NCBI RefSeq assembly: GCF_000002985.6
Contig: NC_003280.10
Coordinates: 10,846,501-10,910,500 of the forward strand
Length of the DNA stretch: 64,000 nucleotides
Direction: 5' to 3'
Source: Caenorhabditis elegans
Taxonomy: Eukaryota; Nematoda; Chromadorea; Rhabditida; Rhabditidae
A program made the position numbers and the translations under genes. A model generated the notes under the pieces. It had not been told where the DNA came from, did not search any database, and was given only the letters and a program-made list of their open reading frames with translations. Below, in pieces: positions 50,255 to 62,307 of this stretch (positions within the stretch are counted from its first letter, which is position 1; each line of letters begins with the position of its first letter).

Positions 50255-52387
50255 AACTTGCTTTAGGCACGAATTTAATTTTAAAATAGTCTTAACAAAT
50301 ATTTTTGAGAATTTTGAAACAGGAAAACTTTTTAAAAATTACTCTAAAAAAGCTTCAAGTAGAAAACTTCGAAAGCAGTTAATGATTTGCCTACTTGCCT
50401 ACAAAACAACCTACAGGCACGTAGGCATTTCGCCTCGGTTACTAGCAAAAAAAATCAGTTTTCCTTTTTATATTTGCATTTTTAAATAATAAGAGAGTAG
50501 AATGTCGTTTCTAGAAAATATTTAATCAAAAGTACATAATAATCTATCACAAAAGTGGCGAGTACTGCTGGGAAAACCCGAAAATAATAATTAACTTCAT
50601 AATTTTCACGAGAAAAGCACTGTGTGGTAATGAGACTCCCAAGAACTCTTCAAATTCAGACAATTACGTCAGAGAAGTGGCTTATTAGAATTTATTCGGA
50701 AATTTGAGAGAAATTCAAATTCAATTGCAGACCTTTGCATATTTGAGAGATATCAAATTTCAAGTGGTGCGTCTTAGAGTTTCGTGTTTTACCTATGGAG
50801 CATGACTTCCATGTTAGGCAGCTTAAAACCAGCTCGTCTGATGCGGGCTTCAAGCCCATTCTCTGCAATTCGGAGTGAGATACGGTGTATCGAAATTTTA
50901 GAGCGTAGGCGAGGCATGCTTTTTTAGATACCGTGTAGGCCCTACTGATGGGATGCTGTTTGTGGAAACATAGAACATTCGGATAAATACGCCTCGTAGG
51001 CACAAAATCACCTTCCTATATGCCTACAAAAAATTGAGGCGACCTACGCCTTCATGTATACCTTTTAGTTAAAATAGGTCGCTTTTAAAACAATATGCGA
51101 TTGCCTTGTAGCTACACAGGAAGGAATTTCGCGCCTTTGTGAAATGATTTGTTTTTGAGAAGTTCCTACAAAAATTATAACACTAATTAATTAACACAAC
51201 ATAGATTGCTTTCTAAAATTTTCAGAAATTTTAAAACCTGGGAGTTTCAGAATAAAACAAATTTTCAGACAAAACCACACTTTTTTTTAACGGAGCAGAG
51301 TAATTTAATTCTTGCCAGAAAAAAAACGCAAAAGGTAACACAATTTGGTGATTTAGTCACTTGTCAATTTATGTTCTTGGTTCCTGGAATATAGGAAAAA
51401 CAAGTCACCTATCTACGTAAAAAACTAAAATGACAGATCGCACAACGTACGCTTTTACTCTGATTTTCTGGAAAGTAATACATATGTATAAATTTTCAGG
51501 CAGGGCTTTCGCGATAAATGCAAAAATCAAAAAATGAGTGTGCTCTTAGATTTTAAGACTTGCACTTTAAAATTTTAGTCAATCTGCAAAGATATCAAAG
51601 CTTCATGATAAAAATTTGAGGAGTTTTGTTTTTGAACGTTCGACTAGAAAATTGTAAACAAAAGGGGAGTAGAGTTTGAAGATTTTCAAAATTACCGATC
51701 TTCATATTAAGACTTCTCAAAACAATTTTAATTTAATTAGTTGATTTAAGAACATTTTAAGTCGTTAGTTATTAAAAAATTACCAAAATTGAATCTATGA
51801 AAGTATCGAGAAATTTCTGACACGTTTTTTTCTTTCACTGCTTCACATGCTTTCACATGAAAATGTTTTGGTAAAACGAAAGGCTACTGAAATAACTGAG
51901 ACTAACATACTGAGAAGAAAACCTGTTAATAGGAGCCATATGATATTAAAAAAAAAGTATATTTTGACTAATCACAACAATAAAAAAAAAACAGTGGGTG
52001 TAAACTCGCTATGTCTTCCAGCCAACACAAAGCAAATCTCGAGACATTTTCAAGTGTGAGCTTCTGAAAAAGATACATTGCTTCCTCTTCTGTTGCATCT
52101 TCACACGTTTTGTTTTGTTTGTCGCTCCCCGCCTTTTCGACTCTTCTTCGGGCGGCTCGTTGAGCTGGACAAACAATAAGTGTAAGTGGAGAGTAAAAAC
52201 GAGGGGAGGACTTTTTCGATTCTAATTACCAAAGATGAAAAAAGGTTATATTTAGGTCCGAAGCGAAATTAGGAAGGTTTAAAATAATGATGTGGGTATT
52301 GAGGAAAGCACATACAATTCGAAGGCTAGAAGTTTCAGTTTCAAAAATTCAGTTTCAAAAACTCAAAAAGAGTTTCAAAAATTAATT

Positions 52388-53115
52388 TACATGCCCAAAA
52401 AATCAGTGTTCCCCTTTCATAATTTTAAAAGTAATTCAAAACAATTAGCTTCTTATGCAAAATTTTTTTGTCTTCAAGCCTACCTGTCTTCAAGCTGCCT
52501 ACACGACATTGCCTACTGATTGCCTGATTTAACTTTCAGGAGATACCGAGCATAGAAAACAGGCAGGAACAATCTATCTGGGGACATGCCTGCCTACCAG
52601 CAAAGTCCTAAAACCAGATTTTCACCAACCGCAGAACCATCCCATCTGAATTCAATTTCTGCCAATTTTTGACCTCAAAATTTTTGCAGGATTTGCAATC
52701 AACACGTGGAATTAATTTCCATTGGTTTTGTGTGTTTGAGTTGACCGAAAAATAACAGGAAATTGAGCAACACCAAGGGGACATTTGATCTTAGATTCCT
52801 TCCGATTTTAATATCAAATTTCAATCTCAGTATGTTCTGAAGTTGTGTGAATTTGTTGGAAATAAAAAGTACAACTTGATACAAAAGTACTGTCTGAACA
52901 AATATATTGGGAATAGATATGATGCTGAATCCAAACAACGAATTTAATTATTTTTTGGGAAAAAATATTTTGGAGTGTGTTTGAAAAAAAAAATGGTAAT
53001 GCAGACTAAATAATATTTTTAAAAATTTGTTTACATGCCCGAAAAATCAGTGTTCCCTTTTCATAATTTTAAAAGTAATTCAAAACAATTCTTCTTATGC
53101 AAAATTTTTTTGGTA
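52388..53115 (+). repeat. Direct duplication of a ~75 bp segment
   Basis: Copies at about 52388-52465 and 53033-53112 share ACATGCCC, AAAAATCAGTGTTCCC, TTTCATAATTTTAAAAGTA and CTTATGCAAAATTTTTTTG. No coding content. Confidence 0.6.
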
Positions 53116-53541
53116 TCCATATACTTTAAGTAAAATGAAAATAATTTCCACGGAGATCTGACCGAATTCTCAGTAATACGATCCAATTTCTATTCCTACT
53201 GTATCTAGTTTACACCCTGTTCGTCAGGTTCAATTGTAACATGAAGCACCCATCAAGAACCCATATGACTTCTCAAGGGTCTGGGTCAATACGGTTTTTC
53301 AAATATTTTGATCTGCTTTTGAATATCCAATTTCAATTTAGGTTTAGGAACAAAGATCGGAACAGAGGCGTATTTTGGGAATATGGAGTGAAATTTTTGA
53401 AATTTTTATGCATCCAGCAATTTTTTGTAATAATCTATTTCTGGTAAGGTTGAATAATAGCTTTGAAAACCCAAGATTGAAGTAAAACCTGTATTTTTCG
53501 TTTTATCTAACTTTTTTTCTTCTAAAAACAACTAAAAATTT

Positions 53542-55704
53542 CTATAAAACTTCTTTATCAAAGTCTTCATGCTGTGGATTGTAGAATGAGTCTCTGACTA
53601 GCCAATTTGGATTTGTCAACTGAGTTATTGCCTTCCCTTGATATAATTCTACAGTCGGCATTTGAGAATAACTCCTTGCGCTGAACAGGTGAGCATCTGG
53701 GCTTAAACTTCGACGACGGACTTCCTGAAATTCATGGTTGCGGTTGTGATATTATTCTAAAGTTAAGCATAAACATACTTTAAGCATACACATAAAAGCA
53801 GCCGGCTGAAATTCGAGATAAAGTTTATGAGCAACTAGTTCAGGTCTTGTCATTATTTCTTCAATATCCTCCACACCAAATACACACGAGAAATCCTTGA
53901 CTTTTCCTGAAATTATTTTTACAGTTTTTTGAAAATTGGGACGGCATCCAAGCCTCCCATTGGTCAGCGGCCGAACATTTTTTGAACTTTCAATTTACTA
54001 GAAACTTACCAAAACATTCCTTCTGCCATCCCCATACTTGATATCTTCCAATATAGGATGTTCCAATTGAATTAACTGTGTTCTCATATGGAGGCCGAAG
54101 TTTGAAGTTTTTACGTAACCATAGAATATCTCGAACTCGAATTGATCCGGGGACTGGGAGCACTGGAAATAAAAATTTTGGTTTTAGTACATTTTTAATT
54201 TTTAAGACGGATTAAATCATCTTTCGGAGAAATGACAAATTAGCCTTGGCAAAAAAAACTTACAAGCCGGGGATCCCAGTACGGTAGACCAAAATGATTC
54301 ATCTGGAATCCATGTTTTTGACAAATATTTCAGCAATTTCTGAACTCGTGGGCTGGAAATCAAATAGTCAGCTCCTTCTCGTGGAACTACAACTGACATA
54401 CTCGATTTGTACACTGGCATTGGTGGAAGAACACCCTGGAAAAAAGCTTAAAAATTTGAAAAATAGACTAGAACAAACCTCCATGTTCTTATACCGATCG
54501 ACTTCAAAAGTGCTAACATCTGTATTCATTGAACCATTTAATGCTTTGAATATTCTAACCATTTCTAGATTTGTTCGAATCGGAAGATCAGTTCCTGATA
54601 GATATTGATAATATTTCCACTTTTGCTTTGATTTGGATAGCCAGTTGAAGCATGTGTACACGTTTTTCAGAATTCCAAAAGATCCCCATTGGGATGGTTC
54701 GCCGATCTGAAATAATTTGAAGATCAAACCCAAAAGTCAAAATTTCAAAAAAAAAGTTGAATTTATGTGATACTCACAAAGACATGCATATTCGGGAAGC
54801 ATGACGGCAGTGCTTGTATGACAGATTTGTATTCATTCGGACTCTGATCATCTACAGTAATACAGAACATATGTTGTGGTTGATAGAACAGAGACATTTG
54901 CGTTAGTACTTGAACAATAGTTTTATAAACTACAAGACCATATGCCAGAGGGTATTCAGCTTCTTCTCGGGATGATGGAATCCGGGTGAAATTGAAGTAC
55001 TTGTCGATTGTGGAGCAACTGGAAGTTTTTGAGTTTAAATTTTAAGTTTTAGAATCTACAATGGCTATATAAATATAATATCATCAAAATATAATCAGTT
55101 TCCCGATCAGGAGTGTGCGGCAAATCTCAAAATTTGCCGCACACCCCTGGGGCCTATGTTACCAAAACTTAAAACTTTTTACAGTTTTTGCAGATAATCC
55201 CAAAGTTAAAGAACAATTTGACATAAAGCTTACACATTTCTCGAATTAAATATTTCATGCTCAACCCAATCAAAATGCCAATCCCATTGCCTCGCTCTGG
55301 ATATTTTTCGTCGGTTTTCGGTACCGTTTATCACAGAATTGCACTCAAGTGGAATGTTCTCAAGCTTTCGATTCTCCCTGAAATGAAGTTAATCTGATTA
55401 AAAGATGTTTTAAATTATTTAGAATTTGCAATTGTTGTAAAAATTTTAATAATGCAATGCTCCGAAGAATTTAACAAATCAAAAAAATTTCAATTAAATA
55501 TTTCAGTTTGGTAACTTGCCAATCAAAAACTTACGGTACAAGACTATAATCCACAAATCCCAGTCGAAGCACAATATAGACAGTAAAACTTGAGTAAAGA
55601 AATTGTGAAATAATTTTGAATCGTCTCACATTCATGCCCAATTGAAGACAACAAAATTTTAAACGGAACAGATTTCGAATTGTTTTAGGATGCTTCTTTT
55701 TCAT
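53542..55704 (-). CDS. Core-2/I-branching beta-1,6-N-acetylglucosaminyltransferase family protein
   Basis: Eight exons in phase: 55535-55704, 55234-55377, 54778-55018, 54479-54706, 54264-54435, 54010-54162, 53779-53906 and 53542-53724, giving 472 residues. It is a type II Golgi protein by topology: a short basic N-terminus (MKKKHPKTIRNLFRLK), then a signal-anchor (IISQFLYSSFTVYIVLRLGF). The luminal Branch domain shows ARQWDWHFDW, AYGLVVYKTIVQVLTQM, IGEPSQWGSFGILKNVYTC and YYQYLSGTDLPIRTNLEMV (the family's LSG.D.P..T block), then DESFWSTVL and PGSIRVRDIL. The likely reaction is transfer of GlcNAc from UDP-GlcNAc to glycan branches of secreted or surface proteins; acceptor specificity cannot be read. 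It lies between chemoreceptor genes on the same strand with no functional link implied. Confidence 0.88.
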
Positions 55705-56255
55705 TCTTCCACGTACTCTTATCGTTCATCTGCCATCTTTGTCTCTCAACGAAACTTGATTCCGTGGATGTGTTGGTGCCCTTTATGTTTCGTCCTGTAT
55801 TTTTGAATTAAAATAAGATTTAATTGGAATATATTTCGTTTTTAACATATAAGTATTGTTTGATGCGTTCTTTAAATTATATATTTTTTACAGCTGACTA
55901 TGAGTATCCGTTATTTATTTATTTGTCTTCCTCTAGTGTTATTCCAAAAAAATAGTATAGTTTTTCAACAATGCTGCAGTTTAATACGAGGCTTGGGGAA
56001 TCGTTTTCGTAGATATCTAATATAAGGTGAATTTTATTGAGAATTAGCTCTACAGAATAATGTTTTCAAACAATTTCCCAAAGATCTGCTGTGAAAAGCA
56101 TTGCCAAAACTAGTTTTTTGTTGAGAGTTCTCAAATATTTTCAAGTTTATGAAATCATCATCAATAGTTTGTTCCGTTCAACTACAGTTAATATTATTTT
56201 CAAGTTATCGAGTTTCCACCCAATTAATTTAAATTTAAAACTAACCTCTGTCAGG
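55705..56255. other. Intergenic, no gene seen
   Basis: AT-rich 551 bp between the glycosyltransferase start and the stop of the next Sra gene, both minus strand. The frame at 56091-56324 is antisense to the Sra 3' exon and is not supported. Confidence 0.5.
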
Positions 56256-57932
56256 TTATTTCCAAGATTTCTGAAGTTTCCTAATATAATCATCCTGGGT
56301 CTCCTTTTGTGCAGACTGCACTGATTTAATTTGAATGTGACGTTGTTTTTTGAGATTCCAGAGCGAGAATAGTATTAGTGGAGCCAGAGAAACACAGGCA
56401 TATGGTGGAGCCTGAAATTGATTAAATGGTATAATATTTTAAAGCGTTTTCCAACTCACATAAACCCAAACAATAACATTGAAATATATCAAAGTTGGAA
56501 TATTTTCTCGATTCTTTCTCATTAAAAGAACTCCTCCAGAATACATAAACATTGCCAGAAATTGAGCAATTGACAGATAACATATTGCTTGTGTTGTTTT
56601 CAAATTTTCAGATGTCAAATATCGCTGGGTGACGTCGAATCGACATCTGCAATAACTTTTCACTTTTTTACTATAATTTAATTCTGCCATATATTTTGAA
56701 AAATTCCCGAACGCAACTTACAATCGAAATATTAAATCTTAAGATTCGATTCCTGTTCAATTTCTGTCAAAGAATTTTTAGATAAGTATCTTAATTTTCA
56801 CTTCGGAGATCGGCAATCGTAAATTGTTTTTTCTTACCTTTTTTCTATTGCACGATTTCTGAGAATGATAAGACAATTGATAATGATATGAGCTACGGTT
56901 AGATATGAACAGATTTCCAGAAAAGTGTTGGCTCTTGTACTAATGTTAGCTGACCATTGGGAGCAAAACATTTGATAATCATCGAGTACAATATCTAGTC
57001 GGATCCATGAATATGTGAACATTGCAGGAATAAGCTGAAATTAATCGCTTTCATTTTTAGGCGAGGAAAATTATTTAAAAATTTTTAAAAAATTAGATTT
57101 TACTAATTCATTTAAAATTCCAGTACTACTGTTAATAGTTGTGTATTTGAATTTCAAAAAATCTTTCAACATGGTTTTTTCTTCAAAATTGAAACGCTCT
57201 CCAGAAAAATTTTAAATTTACTCATTTATGTTGCGCAACATGTAAAAATATCTGAATAGCTCTTACCACCATAATCAAAAGCACAAAGCCTGGTAGAGCT
57301 CGCATTCTAGAGTATGAAAATGGAAATATTGTAGCCAATAATCTAAAAAATCTATAATTACCAATGCTCAAACCTATTCACCAACCGATCAATACTCAGT
57401 GCAGATTGTATTAACATATTCCCAGAAATTCCCATCGCAAGAACTGTGGTTGTTGGAATACAGTCACGGGTACTTATTAATGGATAACACGAGGTATTTG
57501 TATTGAATATGTTCAGTTGGAACACCTTTAGCTGAAAATTATAGGAAAATCAAAATTTGAATTTTTACAGTGAAGCTTTGAATACGCTCTGAAATGATAT
57601 TTCGCATATTTTTCCGTGGATTAAAAAAAACGCAAGTTATAGTACAAAACTAGTCCAAAAAACTGTGCTGATAGTGAGATCCAAAAATATTATTTTTTTG
57701 GAAAACTAACCGGAGCTGTGAAGTACGCAAATTCATGAGCATTCGCAAAAAATAAACTCCCAATCAGAAGAACTCGTGTGGAATCTGGAACTGTTGTTTT
57801 CTTGCAAAGCTCGAAAATTGCCAACAAAGATCCAATAATTGTTGCCAAGAAAAGAATAGTCTGGAATGATGCATAGAATAACTGGCCAAATGATGTAAAT
57901 ATTTCTGCTTGGATTTCTGATGCACATCCCAT
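56256..57932 (-). CDS. Sra-class seven-transmembrane chemoreceptor (second of three)
   Basis: Six exons in phase: 57711-57932, 57386-57531, 57267-57342, 56838-57034, 56460-56646 and 56256-56411, giving 327 residues. Same exon plan as the gene at 46851-48588 (146, 76 and 197 nt internal exons are identical in length). Landmarks: MGCASEIQ at the N-terminus, SIDRLLATIFPFSYSRMRAL after TM3, CRFDVTQRYLTSENLKTTQA and SIAQFLAMFMYSGGVLLMRK. Predicted chemosensory GPCR, ligand unknown. A mariner transposon begins only about 50 bp upstream of the start codon, in opposite orientation, so it separates this gene from any promoter further upstream. Confidence 0.9.
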
Positions 57933-57984
57933 CTGAAATTAGATTTTTTATACGGAAAAATGGTGTTTTAAGTTTGAGGATGTA

Positions 57985-59226
57985 TCAGGTTGTCCCATAA
58001 GTTTTTGTACTTTTTTTCAAATATTTTTCCAAAACTTCTAGAAAGTTTTAAAATTTTTTCATCGTAGGTCGTGTCAAGGTCGGGTCGTCCCCTTTCAGAA
58101 AAGATTCATTTCATCCATTTCTACTTTGCCACGATGACAATCATCAAACTTGAACGTCGAGACGTTAGATTGCTTCTTCTTTATGAATTTCGTCTTGGTC
58201 ATTCAGCAATGGAAGCGGAACGAAACATATGCGGTGCGATGGGTGAGGGAGCACTCTCTTATAATACAGCAAAGAGTTGGTTTCAAAAGTTCAAGAACGG
58301 CGACTTCAGTCTCGAAGAAATAGAACGTTCTGGGCGACCGGTAGAGTTAAATGAAGAAGACCTAGTGAAGCTGGTGGAGGAAGAGCCTCGTCTTAGTCTT
58401 CGTGAAATGGAAGAGAAGCTTGAGTGTTGTCATAGCACAATTGCACGTCACTTGGGTCGCCTTGGTTTTACTTCAAAACTTGGAACTTGGGTGCCTCATG
58501 AACTTTCGGCATCACAGAAGCTCACTCGGGTCAACGTTTGTACTCAACTTCTAACTTTTCGTCGAAAGTTCGATTGGCTGAACAATCTGGTTACTGGAGA
58601 TGAGAAGTGGGTGCTCTATGTTAACCATTCCAGAAAACGTCAATGGCTTCCGATCGGTGAGAAAGGAATACCGACGCCAAAGCCTGATCTTCACCCAAAA
58701 AAGATTATGATCTGTGTCTGGTGGGGTGTTCAAGGACCCGTGCACTGGGAATTGTTGCCAACTAATAAAACTATCACTGCTGATTACTATTGTGCCCAAT
58801 TGGACCGAGTTGCAGAAAAGACCAACGGAAAATATGAAAAACTATATTTTCTTCACGATAATGCTAGGCCTCATGTCGCCAAGAAGACTTTCCAAAAGCT
58901 GCAAGATCTTGGTTGGACTGTTTTACCGCATCCACCATATTCTCCAGATCTTGCACCAACCGACTACCATTTGTTCTTGTCTCTCAGTGACTACATGCGC
59001 GACAAGCAATTCGACGACGAAGAGCATCTCAAAACTGAACTCTCCACTTTCTTCTCATCGCGTTCGCCGGATTTCTTCTCCCGTGGCATCATGATGTTAC
59101 CTAGTAAATGGCAACAAGTGGTGGACACTAATGGTGAATACTTGTGTGAATAGTACTACTTGTCGCTTGAGAGAAATAAATTTTTTTCAAAAAAAAAATA
59201 GTACAAAAACTTATGGGACAAGCTGA
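57985..59226 (+). mobile_element. Complete mariner transposon
   Basis: 1242 bp bounded by ~27 bp terminal inverted repeats. The left end starts TCAGGTTGTCCCATAAG and the right end is its inverse with one mismatch (CTTATGGGACAAGCTGA). Flanked by TA on both sides (57983-57984 and 59227-59228), the mariner/Tc1 target duplication. It contains one uninterrupted transposase frame. It lies just upstream of an Sra gene. Confidence 0.93.
58134..59153 (+). CDS. Mariner transposase, intact
   Basis: 339 residues in one frame without stops or frameshifts, the normal mariner length. An N-terminal helix-turn-helix DNA-binding part includes NTAKSWFQKFKNGDFSLEE and SGRP, then a second HTH (LSLREMEEKLECCHSTIARH). 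The mariner linker motif WVPHEL is present. The catalytic triad is complete: Asp in VTGDEKW, Asp in FLHDNARPH, and the third Asp in SPDLAPTDYHLF, 34 residues after the second, the DD34D spacing of mariners. I start at the ATG at 58134 (MTIIKLERRDV); the frame is open further upstream into the non-coding end. It performs cut-and-paste transposition at TA sites. All features needed for activity are visible, but activity itself is not shown. Confidence 0.93.
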   Translation: MTIIKLERRDVRLLLLYEFRLGHSAMEAERNICGAMGEGALSYNTAKSWFQKFKNGDFSLEEIERSGRPVELNEEDLVKLVEEEPRLSLREMEEKLECCHSTIARHLGRLGFTSKLGTWVPHELSASQKLTRVNVCTQLLTFRRKFDWLNNLVTGDEKWVLYVNHSRKRQWLPIGEKGIPTPKPDLHPKKIMICVWWGVQGPVHWELLPTNKTITADYYCAQLDRVAEKTNGKYEKLYFLHDNARPHVAKKTFQKLQDLGWTVLPHPPYSPDLAPTDYHLFLSLSDYMRDKQFDDEEHLKTELSTFFSSRSPDFFSRGIMMLPSKWQQVVDTNGEYLCE

Positions 59227-59228
59227 TA

Positions 59229-62200
59229 GTTTGAAAATTGGTCGGCAAATGGGCAAAGTTTCGTTATACCTATACTATACTTATAAATATAGTTCAAGAT
59301 TTACTAGAAAATTTTAGGGATTAAAAAACGTAAATCTTGTAAAATACTGGGAGCCGTTTTTTTCATGGCCCAGTCTCTGGACCCCAGAGTAGGCTGAAAA
59401 TTCTAAACAAAACACTCTAGAATCTTATAAATTTTTCAAAGATTTATGGCAAATATTTGGCAAATTGCCAAATTCTAGAAAAACCTGAACTTGAGTAATT
59501 GCCACTTTTGACTGAATTTAACACATTTTATGAAATATTTTAAAAGTCACTAAAAGACCTCAAGTCTAATGCAAATATTTTCAAAATCAAAAACCATCAA
59601 AAAATCTTCCATCGAAATAAAATTTTGTTTCCAACATCTGATGAAACACGAAAACGTGCATGAGGCTGGAGGAGGTTTATCAAAATTAATGAGTTCAAAA
59701 CATGAATGTTACGTGAAGCAGAATGCAATTTCTGAGATTTAAAAAATAGTTTGAGATCGTTGCTGTTTTGCGACTCTAGAGAATGTTCAAAAAACAAACA
59801 TTTGAAAAATCAGAAAATTGCAGGAGATAATCATTTTTCGAAGGCAATTATCAGAAGGTTTTGCGTGAAATTGTGGGAAGTTTTTCATATTTTCTATTGA
59901 AAACATCAATAATTTATATATCCAAGAACAAAAAAAAAGGAAAAATAGGTTAACGATAAGAAAATTAGTTTTGGACAAGTTCCTGAAAAAGTTTCTGAGA
60001 AAACTTTAAATTGTCTAGAGTCTTATTTTTCATTAAACAAGTCGATGGCGTTTACAATTTTAAGAAATTTTTTAAAATTTTCTGATATTTATAATGTAGA
60101 ATATTCACAAACATAATGAAAGCTTGAAAATACGGTAGCACAAATTTTTTAAAATTGACGCAAACTAATTCAAGCCAGGAAATCCTCTTTTAAGAATTGT
60201 GAATGGAAATTTTGAACCTATATGGCAATACTAAAATACTCAGGAATACCAAAATTTTTAAAGACTAGCCATTCACTTTGACTGAAATTTTTGATAACCT
60301 AAATGTTCTGGATGAGTATTCTTATACAAAATCCCCACTGACAATTAATTTTTCATAATTATTGTATTGATCAAAAATCAGTGTAACAATGATTTCTGTA
60401 ATTTTCACCTGCCGCATGAATATTCCAGTGTCTCTAAATTTAAAATGTATTTTTGCATATACCATACTTTTCCAGTTGATTAAAATTCAAAAATCTTTCA
60501 AGACATTCAAAATTCCCTAGACAGCACGTCATGAAAATGTCCGTAAGGTTATCATGATATAGGTTAATGAGCAAAAAATCGAACAAGGAACCAAAAAAAA
60601 ACAGGAAAAATATGGGGGAAAAGTTTATCCATAGAACTATAGTTGTTTTGACTAAAGCGGGTTATCAATAAAATTAGAAAGACTTGAACTATTTCTTCCA
60701 GAAAAGTCAATTTCCGGCCGACCAATCATAATTGTTGGCCACACCCACGCACTTCGCTGATTGCTCAGCTACTTGTTTAGTTAGAGCTGGAAAATCAAAC
60801 TCAAGCAGAGGTAAAATATCTAACCAAAAATATAAAATTATCGTATTCTGAAAATAAGTTTTTGAATAAGAAACTACTACGTCTATAATAATTCTAACTC
60901 AAAAGATAACTCCTCATATTTTAAAATTTGAATGACTAAATCGTGCCAGAAAGCCCAAGTAAACGTCACATTGTTTGTAGATTTGTGTCAGCAGGAAATG
61001 ACTGAAAACACAAAATCACAAGCTCTACATGCATGCTTACCGCCCGTTTTGGTCCATGGTGACAAGGCAATTACGGCGGGAAACATTACATTTCCAAGAG
61101 TAGAACATGCTACTTCCTAGTCTTAGTCTATTCCTGTTTGATTATGTAATTCACTTTTTGAAAAATTGGTTAGTGCGGCGGGGGTAAAGATTAAAAAGAG
61201 CGTAGAGCAAGTAGCTTTCAATTGTTACAATACAGGAATGTAAAGAGAGTAGAGTTTGAAATCTTGTGAAAAGCAGTTTAGTAATCGCAGCAAAAGAAAA
61301 CTTATTGGGATTTTTTTCAGACTTTTTGCGCAGAATACAGTTTCGACTCACAGCTAAAAAAAATTTTTTTTTAATTTCAGCTGAAAAAAAAGTTTTATAA
61401 AGAATGCCAAACATCAGTATGTAAATGATATCAGACATAATTTTAGTGTGCAGTGACTATAGAATAAAAGTTGGCGAAAAGTGCTATAATTATTGAGTGA
61501 AAAATTTCCGAAAAGAAAGCATTTTCTTTATGAAATTCACATGAACTTTAATAAATGCACTTTGATTGGGAAATGGTAATTTAAAGAATAAATATTAGTG
61601 CTGAAGCGAGATTTTCAGATAAGGGGAATATTTTGAAAAAAATTATTTTTCTCCAGTCGAATTAAAAATAGCTGAGCTAGAATTTTTTGCAAAAATTATT
61701 TATCATTGAAGTCATCATTAAACAAAAAAGTATATTAATTGAACTCATGCGGAAGTTTATTTTTAATAAGATAAGGGACTAGCCACAAATCTTATGTATT
61801 TTAAATTTAATTAATCCGGAAATTGATTGAAAAATTACCTTGACCTGAAACCCTCCTAATGACTGTGGCATTTGAATATCCATTTTGGTGAAATAGCTTG
61901 AATTGTAAAAAATTTTTAGTTAACCAAGCCAGCTCACAAAGTGTGAATGTGGACAATAAGGGCAGCTGAAAAATCTTGTGAATCTGAATTCAATCTAGCT
62001 GTCTAGAGTGAGCACACTCGTTAATCAAACAATCCTTGCTTATTTCAATTAATTACAAAATTTTTCTGCGAGATGCAATTTCGCACGGAATCTTTCCGTT
62101 TCAATGAGTTTAATAGATTTGCTCTCATCCAGCTCTTTTGTAATTTAAATTGGAGACTCAAAATATCGCTACAACAAAATTTATTTCGAAATTACAATTT

Positions 62201-62307
62201 TAATTCACATCGACTTTTTTTTTTAAATTATAAAAACTTGTTTATTGTTAACCATATAACTTTTTTCAGAAAACAAACATACAAACATTTTAACAAAATT
62301 TAAATTT
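59229..62307. other. 3 kb intergenic region, no gene recognised
   Basis: AT-rich. Holds one CCAAT/GC-box palindrome (60721-60768). Frames at 60932-61120 and 61151-61438 have no splice context or family match. The original promoter of the Sra gene at 56256-57932 may lie at the left end, beyond the mariner insertion. Confidence 0.5.
60721..60768. repeat. CCAAT / GC-box short palindrome
   Basis: ACCAATCATAATTG, then TTGGCCACACCCACGC, then TCGCTGATTGCTCAG. The right CCAAT box is mutated (ATTGC). Same arrangement as 49635-49682. Confidence 0.5.

Larger units (their letters stand above)
48589..53541. other. 5 kb intergenic region, repeat fragments, no gene recognised
   Basis: Contains two CCAAT/GC-box palindromes (49635-49682, 50207-50254) and scattered GTAGGCAGG-type fragments (48970, 50388-50432, 50998-51060, 52480-52600). 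A minus frame at 50692-51003 includes GGGCTTGAAGCCCGCATCAG, which reads as repeat-derived rather than a gene. A segment near 52390-52460 recurs at about 53033-53115 (CATGCCC.AAAAATCAGTGTTC and TCATAATTTTAAAAGTAATT), a small direct duplication. Confidence 0.5.

Noticed and set aside
50692..51003. 103-codon minus-strand frame with GLKPASDELVLSCLTW
   Set aside because: The underlying DNA contains a GGGCTTGAAGCCC palindrome and looks like dispersed repeat sequence rather than a gene.
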